Shown here piece after piece: positions 9,336 to 18,105 of a DNA stretch of 64,000 nt. Positions within the stretch are counted from its first letter, which is position 1. Each line of letters begins with the position of its first letter. The translations under genes were made by a program, and so were the position numbers. Origin of the DNA: an uncultured Draconibacterium sp. (GTDB lineage Bacteria > Bacteroidota > Bacteroidia > Bacteroidales > Prolixibacteraceae); the NCBI RefSeq assembly GCF_963677575.1, contig NZ_OY782038.1, positions 4,591,501-4,655,500 of the forward strand, given 5' to 3'. Below the pieces are notes generated by a model, which saw only the letters and a program-made list of their open reading frames with translations, did not search any database and had not been told where the DNA came from.

Positions 9336-10304
9336 CTATTCCCACTCCGGAAACTGGGTTTTATTCAGATCCAGGGCAGCAATGGTTTTCATATCCGAGT
9401 CACTGAGTTCGAAATCAAAAATATTGAGGTTTTCTATCATGTGCGCTTTTTGCGATGAGCGTGGAATAGCAACAATACCGCGCTGATAATGCCACCTTAA
9501 ACTTACCTGCGCATTATTTTTATTGTATTTTTCGCCAATAGCCGCTAGTGTTTCGTTGGTAAACAAATCGTTTCGGCCCTGCGCCAATGGCGACCATGCT
9601 TCCATTTGTACACCGTAATCCAGTAACGATTTTCGTGCTTTGCTTTGATTGAAAAAAGCATGTGTTTCAATTTGGTTAACGGCCGGTTTTACGGTGGCGT
9701 ACTCCAGCAGTTCATCAATCTGGTGATCTTCGAAATTACTAATTCCAATGGCTTTTATTTTACCTTCTTTATGCAATTCTTCCATGGCTTTCCACGAGCC
9801 TTTTACATTGCCACGCGGACGGTGGATGAGATAAAGATCAAGATAATCGAGTCCCAGTTTATCAAGTGAAGTCTGGAATGCAGCTTTGCCCTTTTCATAA
9901 CCCGAATCGTCTACCCAAAGCTTCGATGTAACAAACAACTCTTTTCGGTCAATTCCGCTTTTTTTAATACCTGCGCTTACCGCTTCTTCGTTCCCGTAAA
10001 TGGTGGCCGTATCAATCAATCGGTAACCCAGCGAAATGGCATCGGCAACATATTGTGCTCCCGTTTCGCCATTCAGATAGAGTGTGCCAAATCCCAGTAT
10101 CGGCATTTTTACGCTGTTGTTTAAAGTTACATTCTCAATTGTGGTTTGTGTAACAGAGGTAGCGTTAGCTCCAAAAAGTTTGGTCGTTCCCAAACCCATT
10201 AAACCAACACCGGCAGCAACACCGGCACCAACGTGGATAAACTCGCGGCGTTTCATTTCTTTTTGAGGATTCTCTTTGACGGATTTTTCTTTCATGAATT
10301 GCAT
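9336..10304 (-). CDS. Aldo/keto reductase with Tat-type signal
   Basis: This 322-residue protein carries an unusual N-terminus for the family: a twin-arginine motif (KRREFIHVGAGVAAGVGLMG, residues 18-37) followed by a hydrophobic stretch, suggesting folded export to the periplasm with cofactor bound. The mature part is a complete AKR barrel. It shows IDTATIYGNEEAV (catalytic Asp and Tyr), FVTSKLWV (Lys), YLIHRPRG (His) and the C-terminal NADP-binding IPRSSQKAHMIENL. The expected reaction is NADPH-dependent reduction of an aldehyde or ketone; periplasmic AKRs of this kind have no firmly known substrate. It is monocistronic and convergent with the GH51 gene. Confidence 0.88.
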   Translation of the reverse strand: MQFMKEKSVKENPQKEMKRREFIHVGAGVAAGVGLMGLGTTKLFGANATSVTQTTIENVTLNNSVKMPILGFGTLYLNGETGAQYVADAISLGYRLIDTATIYGNEEAVSAGIKKSGIDRKELFVTSKLWVDDSGYEKGKAAFQTSLDKLGLDYLDLYLIHRPRGNVKGSWKAMEELHKEGKIKAIGISNFEDHQIDELLEYATVKPAVNQIETHAFFNQSKARKSLLDYGVQMEAWSPLAQGRNDLFTNETLAAIGEKYNKNNAQVSLRWHYQRGIVAIPRSSQKAHMIENLNIFDFELSDSDMKTIAALDLNKTQFPEWE

Positions 10305-10455
10305 TAGATTTAATTGGTAATAGAATTTTGATTTAAGTTACTGAATTAGAAACAAAAACAAAATGCTATTGTTCGTTTTTATGTAGGAGCGATGTAAGAT
10401 TGAGAAAACAGATTGAACAGAATAGAAGCTTGAGATAATTTGAAAATAGAAGATT

Positions 10456-10782
10456 ATGAGTGAATTAAGCAAAAAACACTGTACACCGTGCGAAAAAGAA
10501 ACAATACCGTTAAATGCTGAAGAGATCAGGCATTTTAAGAAAAAAATTAGTGACGACTGGAAAGTAATAAATGACAAGAAGATTTTGAAGAGTTTTTCTG
10601 TTAAGAACTTTAATGAAGCGATGGCATTTGCTCAAAAGATTGCTTTGCTGGCAGATGAAGAAAACCATCACCCCGATCTAGGTATTCATTATCATTCAGT
10701 TGATGTTGAAATTAGCACTCACAATATTAGAGGTTTGTCGCCAAACGACTTTATTCTGGCTGCAAAAATTGATGGGATTTAG
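10456..10782 (+). CDS. phhB: Pterin-4a-carbinolamine dehydratase
   Basis: The 108-residue protein matches the small PCD fold. Its hallmark is ENHHPDLGIHYHSVDVEIST (about residues 73-92) with the adjacent histidines that bind the pterin, followed by LSPNDFILAAKID. It dehydrates 4a-hydroxytetrahydrobiopterin, recycling the cofactor of aromatic amino acid hydroxylases; no such hydroxylase gene is in this window. The length is typical. It is transcribed divergently from the aldo/keto reductase gene. Confidence in the family is high; the physiological partner is unknown. Confidence 0.9.
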   Translation: MSELSKKHCTPCEKETIPLNAEEIRHFKKKISDDWKVINDKKILKSFSVKNFNEAMAFAQKIALLADEENHHPDLGIHYHSVDVEISTHNIRGLSPNDFILAAKIDGI

Positions 10783-10892
10783 ATGCAGAATTGAATAAGA
10801 ATGCATTGCAATAGGAGACCATCTGGAAATTTCAGTATTGTAATTACAAGTCGATATTCGTAACTTAAATCAAACAAAATAACCACCTTGTT

Positions 10893-11345
10893 ATGCTTAC
10901 ACGATATTTATTGCTTGCCTTTTTTGGTATTGCCATGGCACACTTTGAAGGGGTTGTCGTGGTCTATCTCCGAAAAGCCATCGGGTTGTTGGATTCAGAT
11001 TCGGAAGCGGGAAATAAAGAACTGCTGGAACAGATTCCAAAGCGCACCATAAAAATTGAAATGACTCGTGAGGCTGCTACCATTGTTATGCTCGTAACAC
11101 TGGCATTGCTAGTTGGTAATTCTTGGCTGGATAGGGCAATGGTTTTTCTGTGGACCTTTGCTTTTTGGGATTTGTTCTACTACGTGTCGTTGTATCTGGT
11201 AATAAAATGGCCGCCACGGCTCACTACTGTCGATGTGTTGTTTCTGATTCCGCGTCCGTGGATTGCTCCGGTGTGGTTTCCGGTTGGTGTATCAACTCTA
11301 ACCATTGTATGTATTGCGGTGTTTTATTTGTTGCCGGGGTTGTAA
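10893..11345 (+). CDS. Four-helix integral membrane protein of unknown function
   Basis: The 150-residue protein has about four predicted transmembrane segments: residues 3-27, 58-75, 80-105 and 122-147. A short charged loop (KRTIKIEMTREAAT) lies between the first and second. There is no signal peptide cleavage motif and no recognised domain. The segment FAFWDLFYYVSLYLVIKWPP resembles fragments seen in uncharacterised membrane proteins. It lies 110 bp after phhB on the same strand and could be co-transcribed. Confidence 0.65.
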   Translation: MLTRYLLLAFFGIAMAHFEGVVVVYLRKAIGLLDSDSEAGNKELLEQIPKRTIKIEMTREAATIVMLVTLALLVGNSWLDRAMVFLWTFAFWDLFYYVSLYLVIKWPPRLTTVDVLFLIPRPWIAPVWFPVGVSTLTIVCIAVFYLLPGL

Positions 11346-11416
11346 GAATTGCTAAAGCACCCAACGCTAAGGAAGGATGCTTTTAAAAACGATGAAATAT
11401 TCAACTTTGTCTTTTG

Positions 11417-12925
11417 TTATTTAGCTGCTATTTTAAAAGTATTCAACGACGTTGCCGGCAAAACAGGTGAAATGAAAGAATCACCGATTTTGATGTTTAT
11501 CGTTTTGCTTGTTTCTTCCTGGTTGGCAGCAATAATAATAATTGAGCCATCGGTATTTTTAAAGGCAAGCAAATCGTTGTATTCGCCACCGGTTTCGAGT
11601 TTTTGTGCTCCCGGCAATACATAATGGCTGGCGTGTTTTAACATGTAATATTCGTACGAATAACGGTATGTCTTTTTCGCTTTGTTTACAACCACCAGCG
11701 AGTTTTGTTCCCATCCCCAGCGGCTAACTCCACCTTCAAGTAGCGAAGTATTCCAGTATTCATAAACCGAAACGCCGTTATTCAGGTAATGCTTCATCAG
11801 TTCCCACGAGTGCATGGCTCCGGCCCAGTCGTTTTTTCCATCGCCACATTCCTGCTCTGTTTGAAACATGGCCAAATCAGGATAACGTTTGTTTAGGCCT
11901 GGAAGTGCATCTTTTCCGGCCCACTGAAAACCTACTCCTTTTACATATTTTGAAGATTCCGGATCTTGCAGAATCGTATCAACCAGTGCTTCTTTAGGGC
12001 GCTCCATCGTTCCGAAATACACATCAACTCCCAGTTCGCTCATGGCAGGGCCTAAATACGAACCAATGAAATTGGCCAATCCGGCAGCTGTCCAGCAACA
12101 ACTCGGGAATATCTGTGCCGAGTTAAATTCGTTTTGTGGCATAACAGCAAAAATATCGATGCCTTCATTTTTATATGCTTCAATAAATTTTGAGAAATAC
12201 AGCGCGTACGCTTCCAGGTATTGTTCTTCCTGGATAAACATATCGGTGCCTTCTTTTCCTTCGCGATCAATCGGCAGGTCGTTCTGGTATTTGGGGTTTC
12301 CTACATTGGCAAAAAAGCCACCCAAAGCCGCGGTGTCGCCTTGTGCTTCGCGTTGTTTAGCATACATTTCGGCCATGTTTGCCATACGTTGCGATGAGGT
12401 GCTGGCATAATGTTTATTGTATTTCATCCACGATGGCGGGCTCCATGGCGATGCCCATATTTTTACATCGGGGTTGTATTGTTTGGCATTCTTAATAAAA
12501 GGGATCAACGTGTTCTTGTCGTTTTCTATCGAAAAATTTTTCATGGCAAAGTCGCCATCGGTTTCGTTGTACGAATACCAGTTTAAAGAAAAATCGTTGG
12601 CCGCAACGGGCATACGGCAAATGGTGAAATTGGCTCCAACACCAGGCGAGAACAATTCGTTAAGAATTGATTCGCGGTCGGCGTCGCTTAACTGATTCAG
12701 CGATGTCCAACCCAATTCGTTAAAACAGCTTCCAAAGCCATTAATAACCTGTTGGGGTTTATCAAGGTATATTTCAGCACTTGTACTTTCGACAAAAGTT
12801 GTTGTTTCTATTTGATTTGTTTTCCACTGGGCATTTGGCGTTGTGCTAACCCAGTCAACCAGAGTTGTTGTACTACAGGCAGTACAGAAAAGGAGAAAAA
12901 GAATTGCGATGTTTAAGTTCTTCAT
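11417..12925 (-). CDS. GH30 family glycoside hydrolase, lipoprotein
   Basis: The start is placed at the ATG at 12925, because it gives a proper lipoprotein signal (MKNLNIAILFLLFCTACS, lipobox Cys at about 17); an earlier in-frame start adds 11 unlikely residues. The mature part is a GH30 barrel plus side beta domain: INGFGSCFNELGW near the N-terminus, SPWSPPSWMKYN, acid/base Glu in MPQNEFN (about 265) and nucleophile Glu in FQTEQECG (about 357). A C-terminal beta domain ends in FISPVLPATSLNTF. GH30 includes beta-1,6-glucanases, beta-1,6-galactanases and xylanases; the subfamily is not decidable here. It is the only enzyme of PUL 1, last in the sigma-FecR-SusC-SusD order, and is separated from susD by a hairpin. 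Confidence 0.88.
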   Translation of the reverse strand: MKNLNIAILFLLFCTACSTTTLVDWVSTTPNAQWKTNQIETTTFVESTSAEIYLDKPQQVINGFGSCFNELGWTSLNQLSDADRESILNELFSPGVGANFTICRMPVAANDFSLNWYSYNETDGDFAMKNFSIENDKNTLIPFIKNAKQYNPDVKIWASPWSPPSWMKYNKHYASTSSQRMANMAEMYAKQREAQGDTAALGGFFANVGNPKYQNDLPIDREGKEGTDMFIQEEQYLEAYALYFSKFIEAYKNEGIDIFAVMPQNEFNSAQIFPSCCWTAAGLANFIGSYLGPAMSELGVDVYFGTMERPKEALVDTILQDPESSKYVKGVGFQWAGKDALPGLNKRYPDLAMFQTEQECGDGKNDWAGAMHSWELMKHYLNNGVSVYEYWNTSLLEGGVSRWGWEQNSLVVVNKAKKTYRYSYEYYMLKHASHYVLPGAQKLETGGEYNDLLAFKNTDGSIIIIAANQEETSKTINIKIGDSFISPVLPATSLNTFKIAAK

Positions 12926-12943
12926 ATGGTTTAAATTATTTTG

Positions 12944-12980
12944 AAAGAATACGATCATAAATATAATGATCGTATTCTTT
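12944..12980 (-). promoter_or_regulatory. Strong hairpin between susD and the GH30 gene
   Basis: A perfect 14-bp inverted repeat (12944-12957 and 12967-12980; arm AAAGAATACGATCA) with a 9-nt loop lies 11 bases after the susD stop and 18 bases before the GH30 ATG. In the direction of transcription it is followed by an A/U-rich stretch rather than a clean U-run. A partial terminator or mRNA-stabilising element that sets enzyme levels below susCD is the likely role (inference). Equivalent hairpins follow the other two susD genes. Confidence 0.7.
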
Positions 12981-12991
12981 TGTTTTTATTA

Positions 12992-14530
12992 TTACCAGCC
13001 CGGATTTTGAACAATGTTTGGATTAACCATTATTTCGTTCTCGGGGAAAGGAAGCAGCCAGTGTTTTTCTTTAAAGCCGGCTTCAGGATTTTCAAAGAAT
13101 GTCCCGTCGCCTTTTGGAATTTCTCTTCCCTGTTCGGCTAAAACATTGGCAGCATCGCCCCAACGGATTAAGTCCTGGTAACGTACAAATTCAAACGCAA
13201 GTTCTAAACGGCGTTCTGTTTTTATGGCCTCAAACAAGGCATCGCCGGTAACTGTTAATGCCGGTAATTCCGCACGTTCTCTTACCATATTTACATACTC
13301 AAGCGCTTTTACATCATTTGCCGACGACATGCGGTTATAGGCTTCGGCAGCCATCAGCAGTACATCTGAATAACGGGTGATACGGAAGTTAATCCCGCCA
13401 ATGGTATGATATGCTTCTCCTGGTGTTTCGGCAACATAGGCGCCATGTTTTAAACGAATAGAACCATAATTGGCATAAGGCAGGTTTCCATCGTTACGGA
13501 ACGATCCTCCGTATTCGTTAATCAATTCTTCTTCGCTCATTATTGTTGCTTTGCGGCGCACTACATCGCCGGCCTCAACATAAGCATCGTATAACGATTG
13601 ACTTGGGTTTATAAACCCCCAACCGGTTTCTGAAAGCCCACTGGTCCCTGCTTTAAAATAAGGGCTCCGGGGCCCGCAGAAAGCTACAATATAGGTACAT
13701 TCAGTTACCGATGAAATGTCTTTTGCATAAGAAACTTCAAAAACCGATTCAGAGCCAAATTCCGATACTTCGCGGGTTACTGTTGAAAAATCCTCAAGCA
13801 ATTCATACTCGCCACTTGTAATAACCGCTTCAAACTGTTCGGCTGCCTGTGCGTATTTTTCCTGGTACAAATAGGCTTTTCCTAACCATGCTTGTGCAGT
13901 ACCTTTTGAAACATTTGCCTTTTGAGCTTCTGATTGTGCACTTTTTAAAGGAAGATTGGGTATCGCTTCTGACAAATCGGTTTCTATTTGTGCCCAAAGC
14001 GCTTCAACAGTAGAATTGGGTTGTGCATATTCATCAGGATTTAAAGGAGTTGTAACCAACGGCACCGGTCCCCACTGCGAAACGAGTTCGAAATAAGCAT
14101 ACGCACGAAGTGTTTTTGCTTCGGCAACTGCAATTTGTTTTACCGGTGTGTCGGCATTTTCTACTTTGTTTATCAATAGGTTGGCAGTATAAATAATTTG
14201 ATAATATTTTTCGAACATGCTTGTTAAACTACCATTATTGGTCCCGTAGGTATACTCGTTAAGTTTTTCCGTATCAACATTATCGCCACGGCCTCCGCCG
14301 CCGGCCAGCGCATCGTCGGAAAGTGCTATTTTAAAACGGAAAGTGTTTAAGTCGCTGCTTTGTAACTTGTCGTAAATGGCGTAAAGCCCTTGTGTTACTT
14401 CTTCATCGGTATTATAAAAATCATCCTGGCTGGTTACCCCCATCTGGGTGGTGTCCAGAAAATCATCGCAGCCGGGAAACAGGAAGATGCTGATGAGGAA
14501 AAGTCCGTATATATATTGTTTAAGTTTCAT
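12992..14530 (-). CDS. SusD/RagB family glycan-binding lipoprotein (PUL 1)
   Basis: The 512-residue protein has a lipobox signal peptide (FLISIFLFPGC). The usual SusD start FLDTTQMGVTSQDDFYNTDE is followed by alpha-helical TPR-like segments (AKTLRAYAYFELVSQWGPVPLV; GTAQAWLGKAYLYQEKYAQA). The C-terminus is typical of the RagB/SusD family: ERRLELAFEFVRYQDLIRWGDA and FPENEIMVNPNIVQNPGW. It sits on the outer face of the outer membrane as the lid of the SusC barrel and binds the substrate glycan. It follows susC by 19 bp, in the same operon. Length is within the family's normal range. Confidence 0.95.
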   Translation of the reverse strand: MKLKQYIYGLFLISIFLFPGCDDFLDTTQMGVTSQDDFYNTDEEVTQGLYAIYDKLQSSDLNTFRFKIALSDDALAGGGGRGDNVDTEKLNEYTYGTNNGSLTSMFEKYYQIIYTANLLINKVENADTPVKQIAVAEAKTLRAYAYFELVSQWGPVPLVTTPLNPDEYAQPNSTVEALWAQIETDLSEAIPNLPLKSAQSEAQKANVSKGTAQAWLGKAYLYQEKYAQAAEQFEAVITSGEYELLEDFSTVTREVSEFGSESVFEVSYAKDISSVTECTYIVAFCGPRSPYFKAGTSGLSETGWGFINPSQSLYDAYVEAGDVVRRKATIMSEEELINEYGGSFRNDGNLPYANYGSIRLKHGAYVAETPGEAYHTIGGINFRITRYSDVLLMAAEAYNRMSSANDVKALEYVNMVRERAELPALTVTGDALFEAIKTERRLELAFEFVRYQDLIRWGDAANVLAEQGREIPKGDGTFFENPEAGFKEKHWLLPFPENEIMVNPNIVQNPGW

Positions 14531-14549
14531 ATTATTTACTATTAAATGG

Positions 14550-17500
14550 TTAGAAATTTAATGAAAGTCCGAATAATACTTTTTTCGAAATCGGGAAGAA
14601 GCCCCTGTCGATACCGATACTGTTATTGACTGTACTGGCAGCCTCAGGGTCCATACCCGGGTAATCGGTAAAGATGAAATAATCGTCTAACGACATGTAC
14701 ACACGTGTTTTACCAATTTTTAGCTGATCGCTCAATGTTTTGGGTAATGTATAGCCCAATTGTATCTGTTTGATTTTGATAAATGAACCATCGAAAATCA
14801 TTTGATCGCTGTTCCAGTATTCTGATGAAACGGTAGCCGATGGACGCGAAGCATTGGTGTTAGTTGGTGTCCATCTGTCGGTGTAGAACAACGAAAGTTT
14901 GTTTGTTGTAAGACGATCGGTGCGCAGCATACCCATCAATACATCGTTGCCTCGTTGTCCCTGGGCAAAAATGGTAAAGTCGAAATTTTTGTACTCCAGG
15001 TTAAGTGTTGCACCAAAAGTAATATCCGGAATTGCACTGCCTATGTAGGTGTAATCGTTGGTGTTTATTACGCCATCGTTGTTAATATCTACAATGTTAA
15101 TGTCGCCGGTTTCAGGATTTATTCCATTGGTTTTGTATCCTCTGAAATACCACACCGGATAACCTTTTTCAAAGGCAGTTGCTGTCCACCGGTTTACTGC
15201 GGCGCCGGTAATTCTACTAATTGTAGGATCAAGATAAGTAACCTCGTTTGTTAATGTTGAAAGGTTGGCATTGATACTGTATTTTAATTCGCCGATTTCG
15301 CTTCTCCAGCTTGCTTCAAAATCAAATCCTTTGTTTACTACATTTCCTCCGTTAATTGGTGAAGCGTCGTTACCTGCTTCAATCGGGGGCGTGTTGGTTG
15401 TAATCAGGTCTTTGGTTTTTTTGTTGTAGTAGTCAACCGTAAAACTCATTTTGCCATCGAACAAACGAAAATCCACACCAATGTCTAACTGCTCACTGGT
15501 TTCCCATGTAAGTTGGTTGTTGCCTAAAACCGATGGGTAAGAAGCTGTGGCATACGATCCGTCGGGCAGGGGATAGGCATAAGGTGCATTTATCATACTC
15601 CACGATAAGGTGCTCAACGCACTTCCTGATGACATTAAGTTAGAAGCATAACTGTAATTACCCAGGTTCGATAAGCTACCGTTTTGTCCCCAGCTACCAC
15701 GTAGTTTCATGTACGAAAGCCAGTTAATTTCGGGGAAGAAATCTTCGCTTGTAATTACCCAACCTGCAGAGAGAGAAGGGAAAGTACCCCAGCGTTGGTC
15801 TTTCGGAAGAATTGATGAACCTGCAGCATCACGACGTACTGTTGCCTGTAGCATATATTTATTTTGGTAATCGTAAATTACACGTCCGAAATACGATAAT
15901 TTGTTATCGGTTATAGTGTTTCCTCCAACTGTTGAGTTCGACTGGGTTACAATATAATCAAGGTTGGCATACGATTCCTGGTCTTTTAATAATGGATAAC
16001 CTGCTGCGTTTATTGTTTTAATTTCGTTACTTGAGATTGCGGTACCCAACATTACATTAAAGTTGTGGTCATCAATACTTTTTACATACGATGCAAAGTT
16101 TTCCCACTGCCAGTAAGTCATGCTCATTACCGACTCGCTTACCGAAGCGTTAAGGTTCATCATTTCCGAACTGTAGTAATATTGTGGCTGATAATTATGG
16201 TTGTTGGCATTCATGTAATTCAACCCTAATTTTGAGGTGAATGTAAGCCCATCAAAAGGTGTTAAATCCATGTAAATGTTACCCATAACTTTTGTTACCG
16301 TATTTTCCGATTGATTCTGTTGGTTTTGTACAAACGGGTTAATGGTTTCGCCGGTTACATATTTTGAAATACCATAATAGTTTCCGTTGTCAGCCTGCAT
16401 TACCGGGTACCCGGCATCAATTAATGTTTGTACGTGCGACGGAACCTGCCCGGTATATTCAACCGGGGTAAGCGGGTCTAAAAGCACTGCGTTGGCAATA
16501 ACACCACGGTACTCATCATTTTCGTTGAACGATTTGGTTACCGAACGCGACAATTGAATGCTGCTGCCAAATTTAAGCCACTCTTTTAACTGGCGGCTTC
16601 CGTTAAACATGCCTGAGTAGCGCTTATAATTGTCTTTGTCTCCGGCAACAATACCTTCCTGGTCGAGGTAAGAAATAGAAGCCAGGTAAGTTGTTTTTTC
16701 GTTACCTCCCGAAAATGTAAGGTTGTGCTTTTGCATTGGTGCAGTTTCGAACGACTCGTCTATCCAGTCGGTATCGTAACCTTCAGGGTTTGTCATTCCC
16801 GATGACATTCCCAGTTCATCCATATAATCGAGGTACTGTGCAGCATTCATTAGCTTAGGAGTTCTGCCTAAACTTTGTAAAGTGTACTGAAAGTTGTAAG
16901 ATACTTTCGATTCGCCGGCACTTCCGCTTTTTGTTGTAATCAGTATTACACCGTTTCCTCCTTCAGCACCATAAATAGCTGCCGATGCGCCGTCTTTTAA
17001 TACCTCCATGCTTTCAATGTTGGTTGGTTCCAGTCCGCTGATATCGGTCGTTCTTAAGCCGTCAACAATATAAAGTGGATCAGAGTTTCCGTTCGAACTG
17101 TACCCACGGATACGGATTTTCATACTGGCTCCGGGTGCTCCCGAAGTTGAAACAACCTGAACACCCGATGTTTTTCCTTGTAAAGCTTGTTCAGGGCGGG
17201 TGTCAGAGCGGGTCATCATTTCATCGGCTTTTACCGACGAAATTGCACCGGTTACAACGCTTTTTTTCTGAACACCATAACCAATGGCAACAACTTCTTC
17301 TAGGCCAATTGTTTCTTCCTCTAAAATAATATTAATAACAGATTTCTCCCCAGCAGAAATTTCCTGTGTTTTCATACCTACAAACGAGTATACCAACGTG
17401 GCTTCTTCAGGGACATTTCCGAGCGAATAGTTGCCGTCAAAATCAGTAATGGTACCATTTGTTGTTCCTTTTACGAGAACGGTAACACCTGGTAAAGGAT

Positions 17501-17936
17501 TATTGCCGGAATCCGTAATTTTTCCAGTAACAGTTTTTTGTTGCTGACTGGTTTTTGTAGACACACTTTTTGCCCGTAAAGCAATTTGTTTATCCTCTAT
17601 TTTGTAGGTAATATTTGTGCCTTTGAACGTTTCGTCAAGAATTTGCGTAATAGAATTGTTTGTGCAACTGATGCTAACGCGTTGGTTTACATTAACCACC
17701 GAAGCGTCGTACATAAAATAGAATTCTGATTCAGTTTCTATCCTGTCCAGAATATTTACGATCAACTCGTTCTCGAAAGATAAGCTTAGGCGGGTAGTTT
17801 GCGAATAGGTATTCGATGCCAACATTTGCATCGTTCCAACCAGCAAAAAGAACATTATTGCTCTCATAGTTTTGAATAGTTTAGACTTCCAGATTGATGA
17901 CAATCCGGAAACCGGTAAATAAAGTTTTTTTTTCAT
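14550..17936 (-). CDS. SusC/RagA TonB-linked outer-membrane transporter (PUL 1)
   Basis: A 1,128-residue SusC protein. In order: signal region (IMFFLLVGTMQMLASNTYSQ), an STN signalling domain (about 45-125), a carboxypeptidase-D regulatory-like domain (TVTGKITDSGNNPLPGVTVL, about 135-210), the TonB box/plug (EEVVAIGYGVQKKSVVTGAI), then the SusC signature region (PLYIVDGLR; VLKDGASAAIYGAEGGNGVILI). A long beta barrel ends in VLFGLSLNF. The STN domain is the part that contacts FecR, so this transporter also acts as the ligand sensor for the adjacent sigma/anti-sigma pair. It imports oligosaccharides into the periplasm using TonB energy. The leader contains two stem-loops (see 17979-18044). Confidence 0.96.
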   Translation of the reverse strand: MKKKLYLPVSGLSSIWKSKLFKTMRAIMFFLLVGTMQMLASNTYSQTTRLSLSFENELIVNILDRIETESEFYFMYDASVVNVNQRVSISCTNNSITQILDETFKGTNITYKIEDKQIALRAKSVSTKTSQQQKTVTGKITDSGNNPLPGVTVLVKGTTNGTITDFDGNYSLGNVPEEATLVYSFVGMKTQEISAGEKSVINIILEEETIGLEEVVAIGYGVQKKSVVTGAISSVKADEMMTRSDTRPEQALQGKTSGVQVVSTSGAPGASMKIRIRGYSSNGNSDPLYIVDGLRTTDISGLEPTNIESMEVLKDGASAAIYGAEGGNGVILITTKSGSAGESKVSYNFQYTLQSLGRTPKLMNAAQYLDYMDELGMSSGMTNPEGYDTDWIDESFETAPMQKHNLTFSGGNEKTTYLASISYLDQEGIVAGDKDNYKRYSGMFNGSRQLKEWLKFGSSIQLSRSVTKSFNENDEYRGVIANAVLLDPLTPVEYTGQVPSHVQTLIDAGYPVMQADNGNYYGISKYVTGETINPFVQNQQNQSENTVTKVMGNIYMDLTPFDGLTFTSKLGLNYMNANNHNYQPQYYYSSEMMNLNASVSESVMSMTYWQWENFASYVKSIDDHNFNVMLGTAISSNEIKTINAAGYPLLKDQESYANLDYIVTQSNSTVGGNTITDNKLSYFGRVIYDYQNKYMLQATVRRDAAGSSILPKDQRWGTFPSLSAGWVITSEDFFPEINWLSYMKLRGSWGQNGSLSNLGNYSYASNLMSSGSALSTLSWSMINAPYAYPLPDGSYATASYPSVLGNNQLTWETSEQLDIGVDFRLFDGKMSFTVDYYNKKTKDLITTNTPPIEAGNDASPINGGNVVNKGFDFEASWRSEIGELKYSINANLSTLTNEVTYLDPTISRITGAAVNRWTATAFEKGYPVWYFRGYKTNGINPETGDINIVDINNDGVINTNDYTYIGSAIPDITFGATLNLEYKNFDFTIFAQGQRGNDVLMGMLRTDRLTTNKLSLFYTDRWTPTNTNASRPSATVSSEYWNSDQMIFDGSFIKIKQIQLGYTLPKTLSDQLKIGKTRVYMSLDDYFIFTDYPGMDPEAASTVNNSIGIDRGFFPISKKVLFGLSLNF

Positions 17937-17978
17937 AAATTTGTTTTGATTTTGGATTAATACAATTCAAAATAATTT

Positions 17979-18044
17979 GCCTCGGGCTTGAAAAGATGAG
18001 GCTGATAAAAAATTTGATGAAGAGGGTTGTTGGCGCAACTCTCT
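17979..18044 (-). promoter_or_regulatory. susC leader with two stem-loops (PUL 1)
   Basis: Read on the minus strand, the 169-bp spacer before susC contains stem-loop A (18044-18021: AGAGAGTTG / CAACCCTCT, 9 bp with one G-U, 6-nt loop) and stem-loop B (18002-17979: GCCTC / GAGGC, 14-nt loop). Loop A ends 84 nt before the ATG. The layout matches the leaders of the other two susC genes, although here the sequence differs. Its role is unknown; a regulatory 5' UTR is inferred. Confidence 0.5.
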
Positions 18045-18105
18045 TTTTTTGGTAAGTTCTTCAGATTTTAAGTCATAAGCATTTAGTTTAAGTTCGTTAA
18101 TTAGT

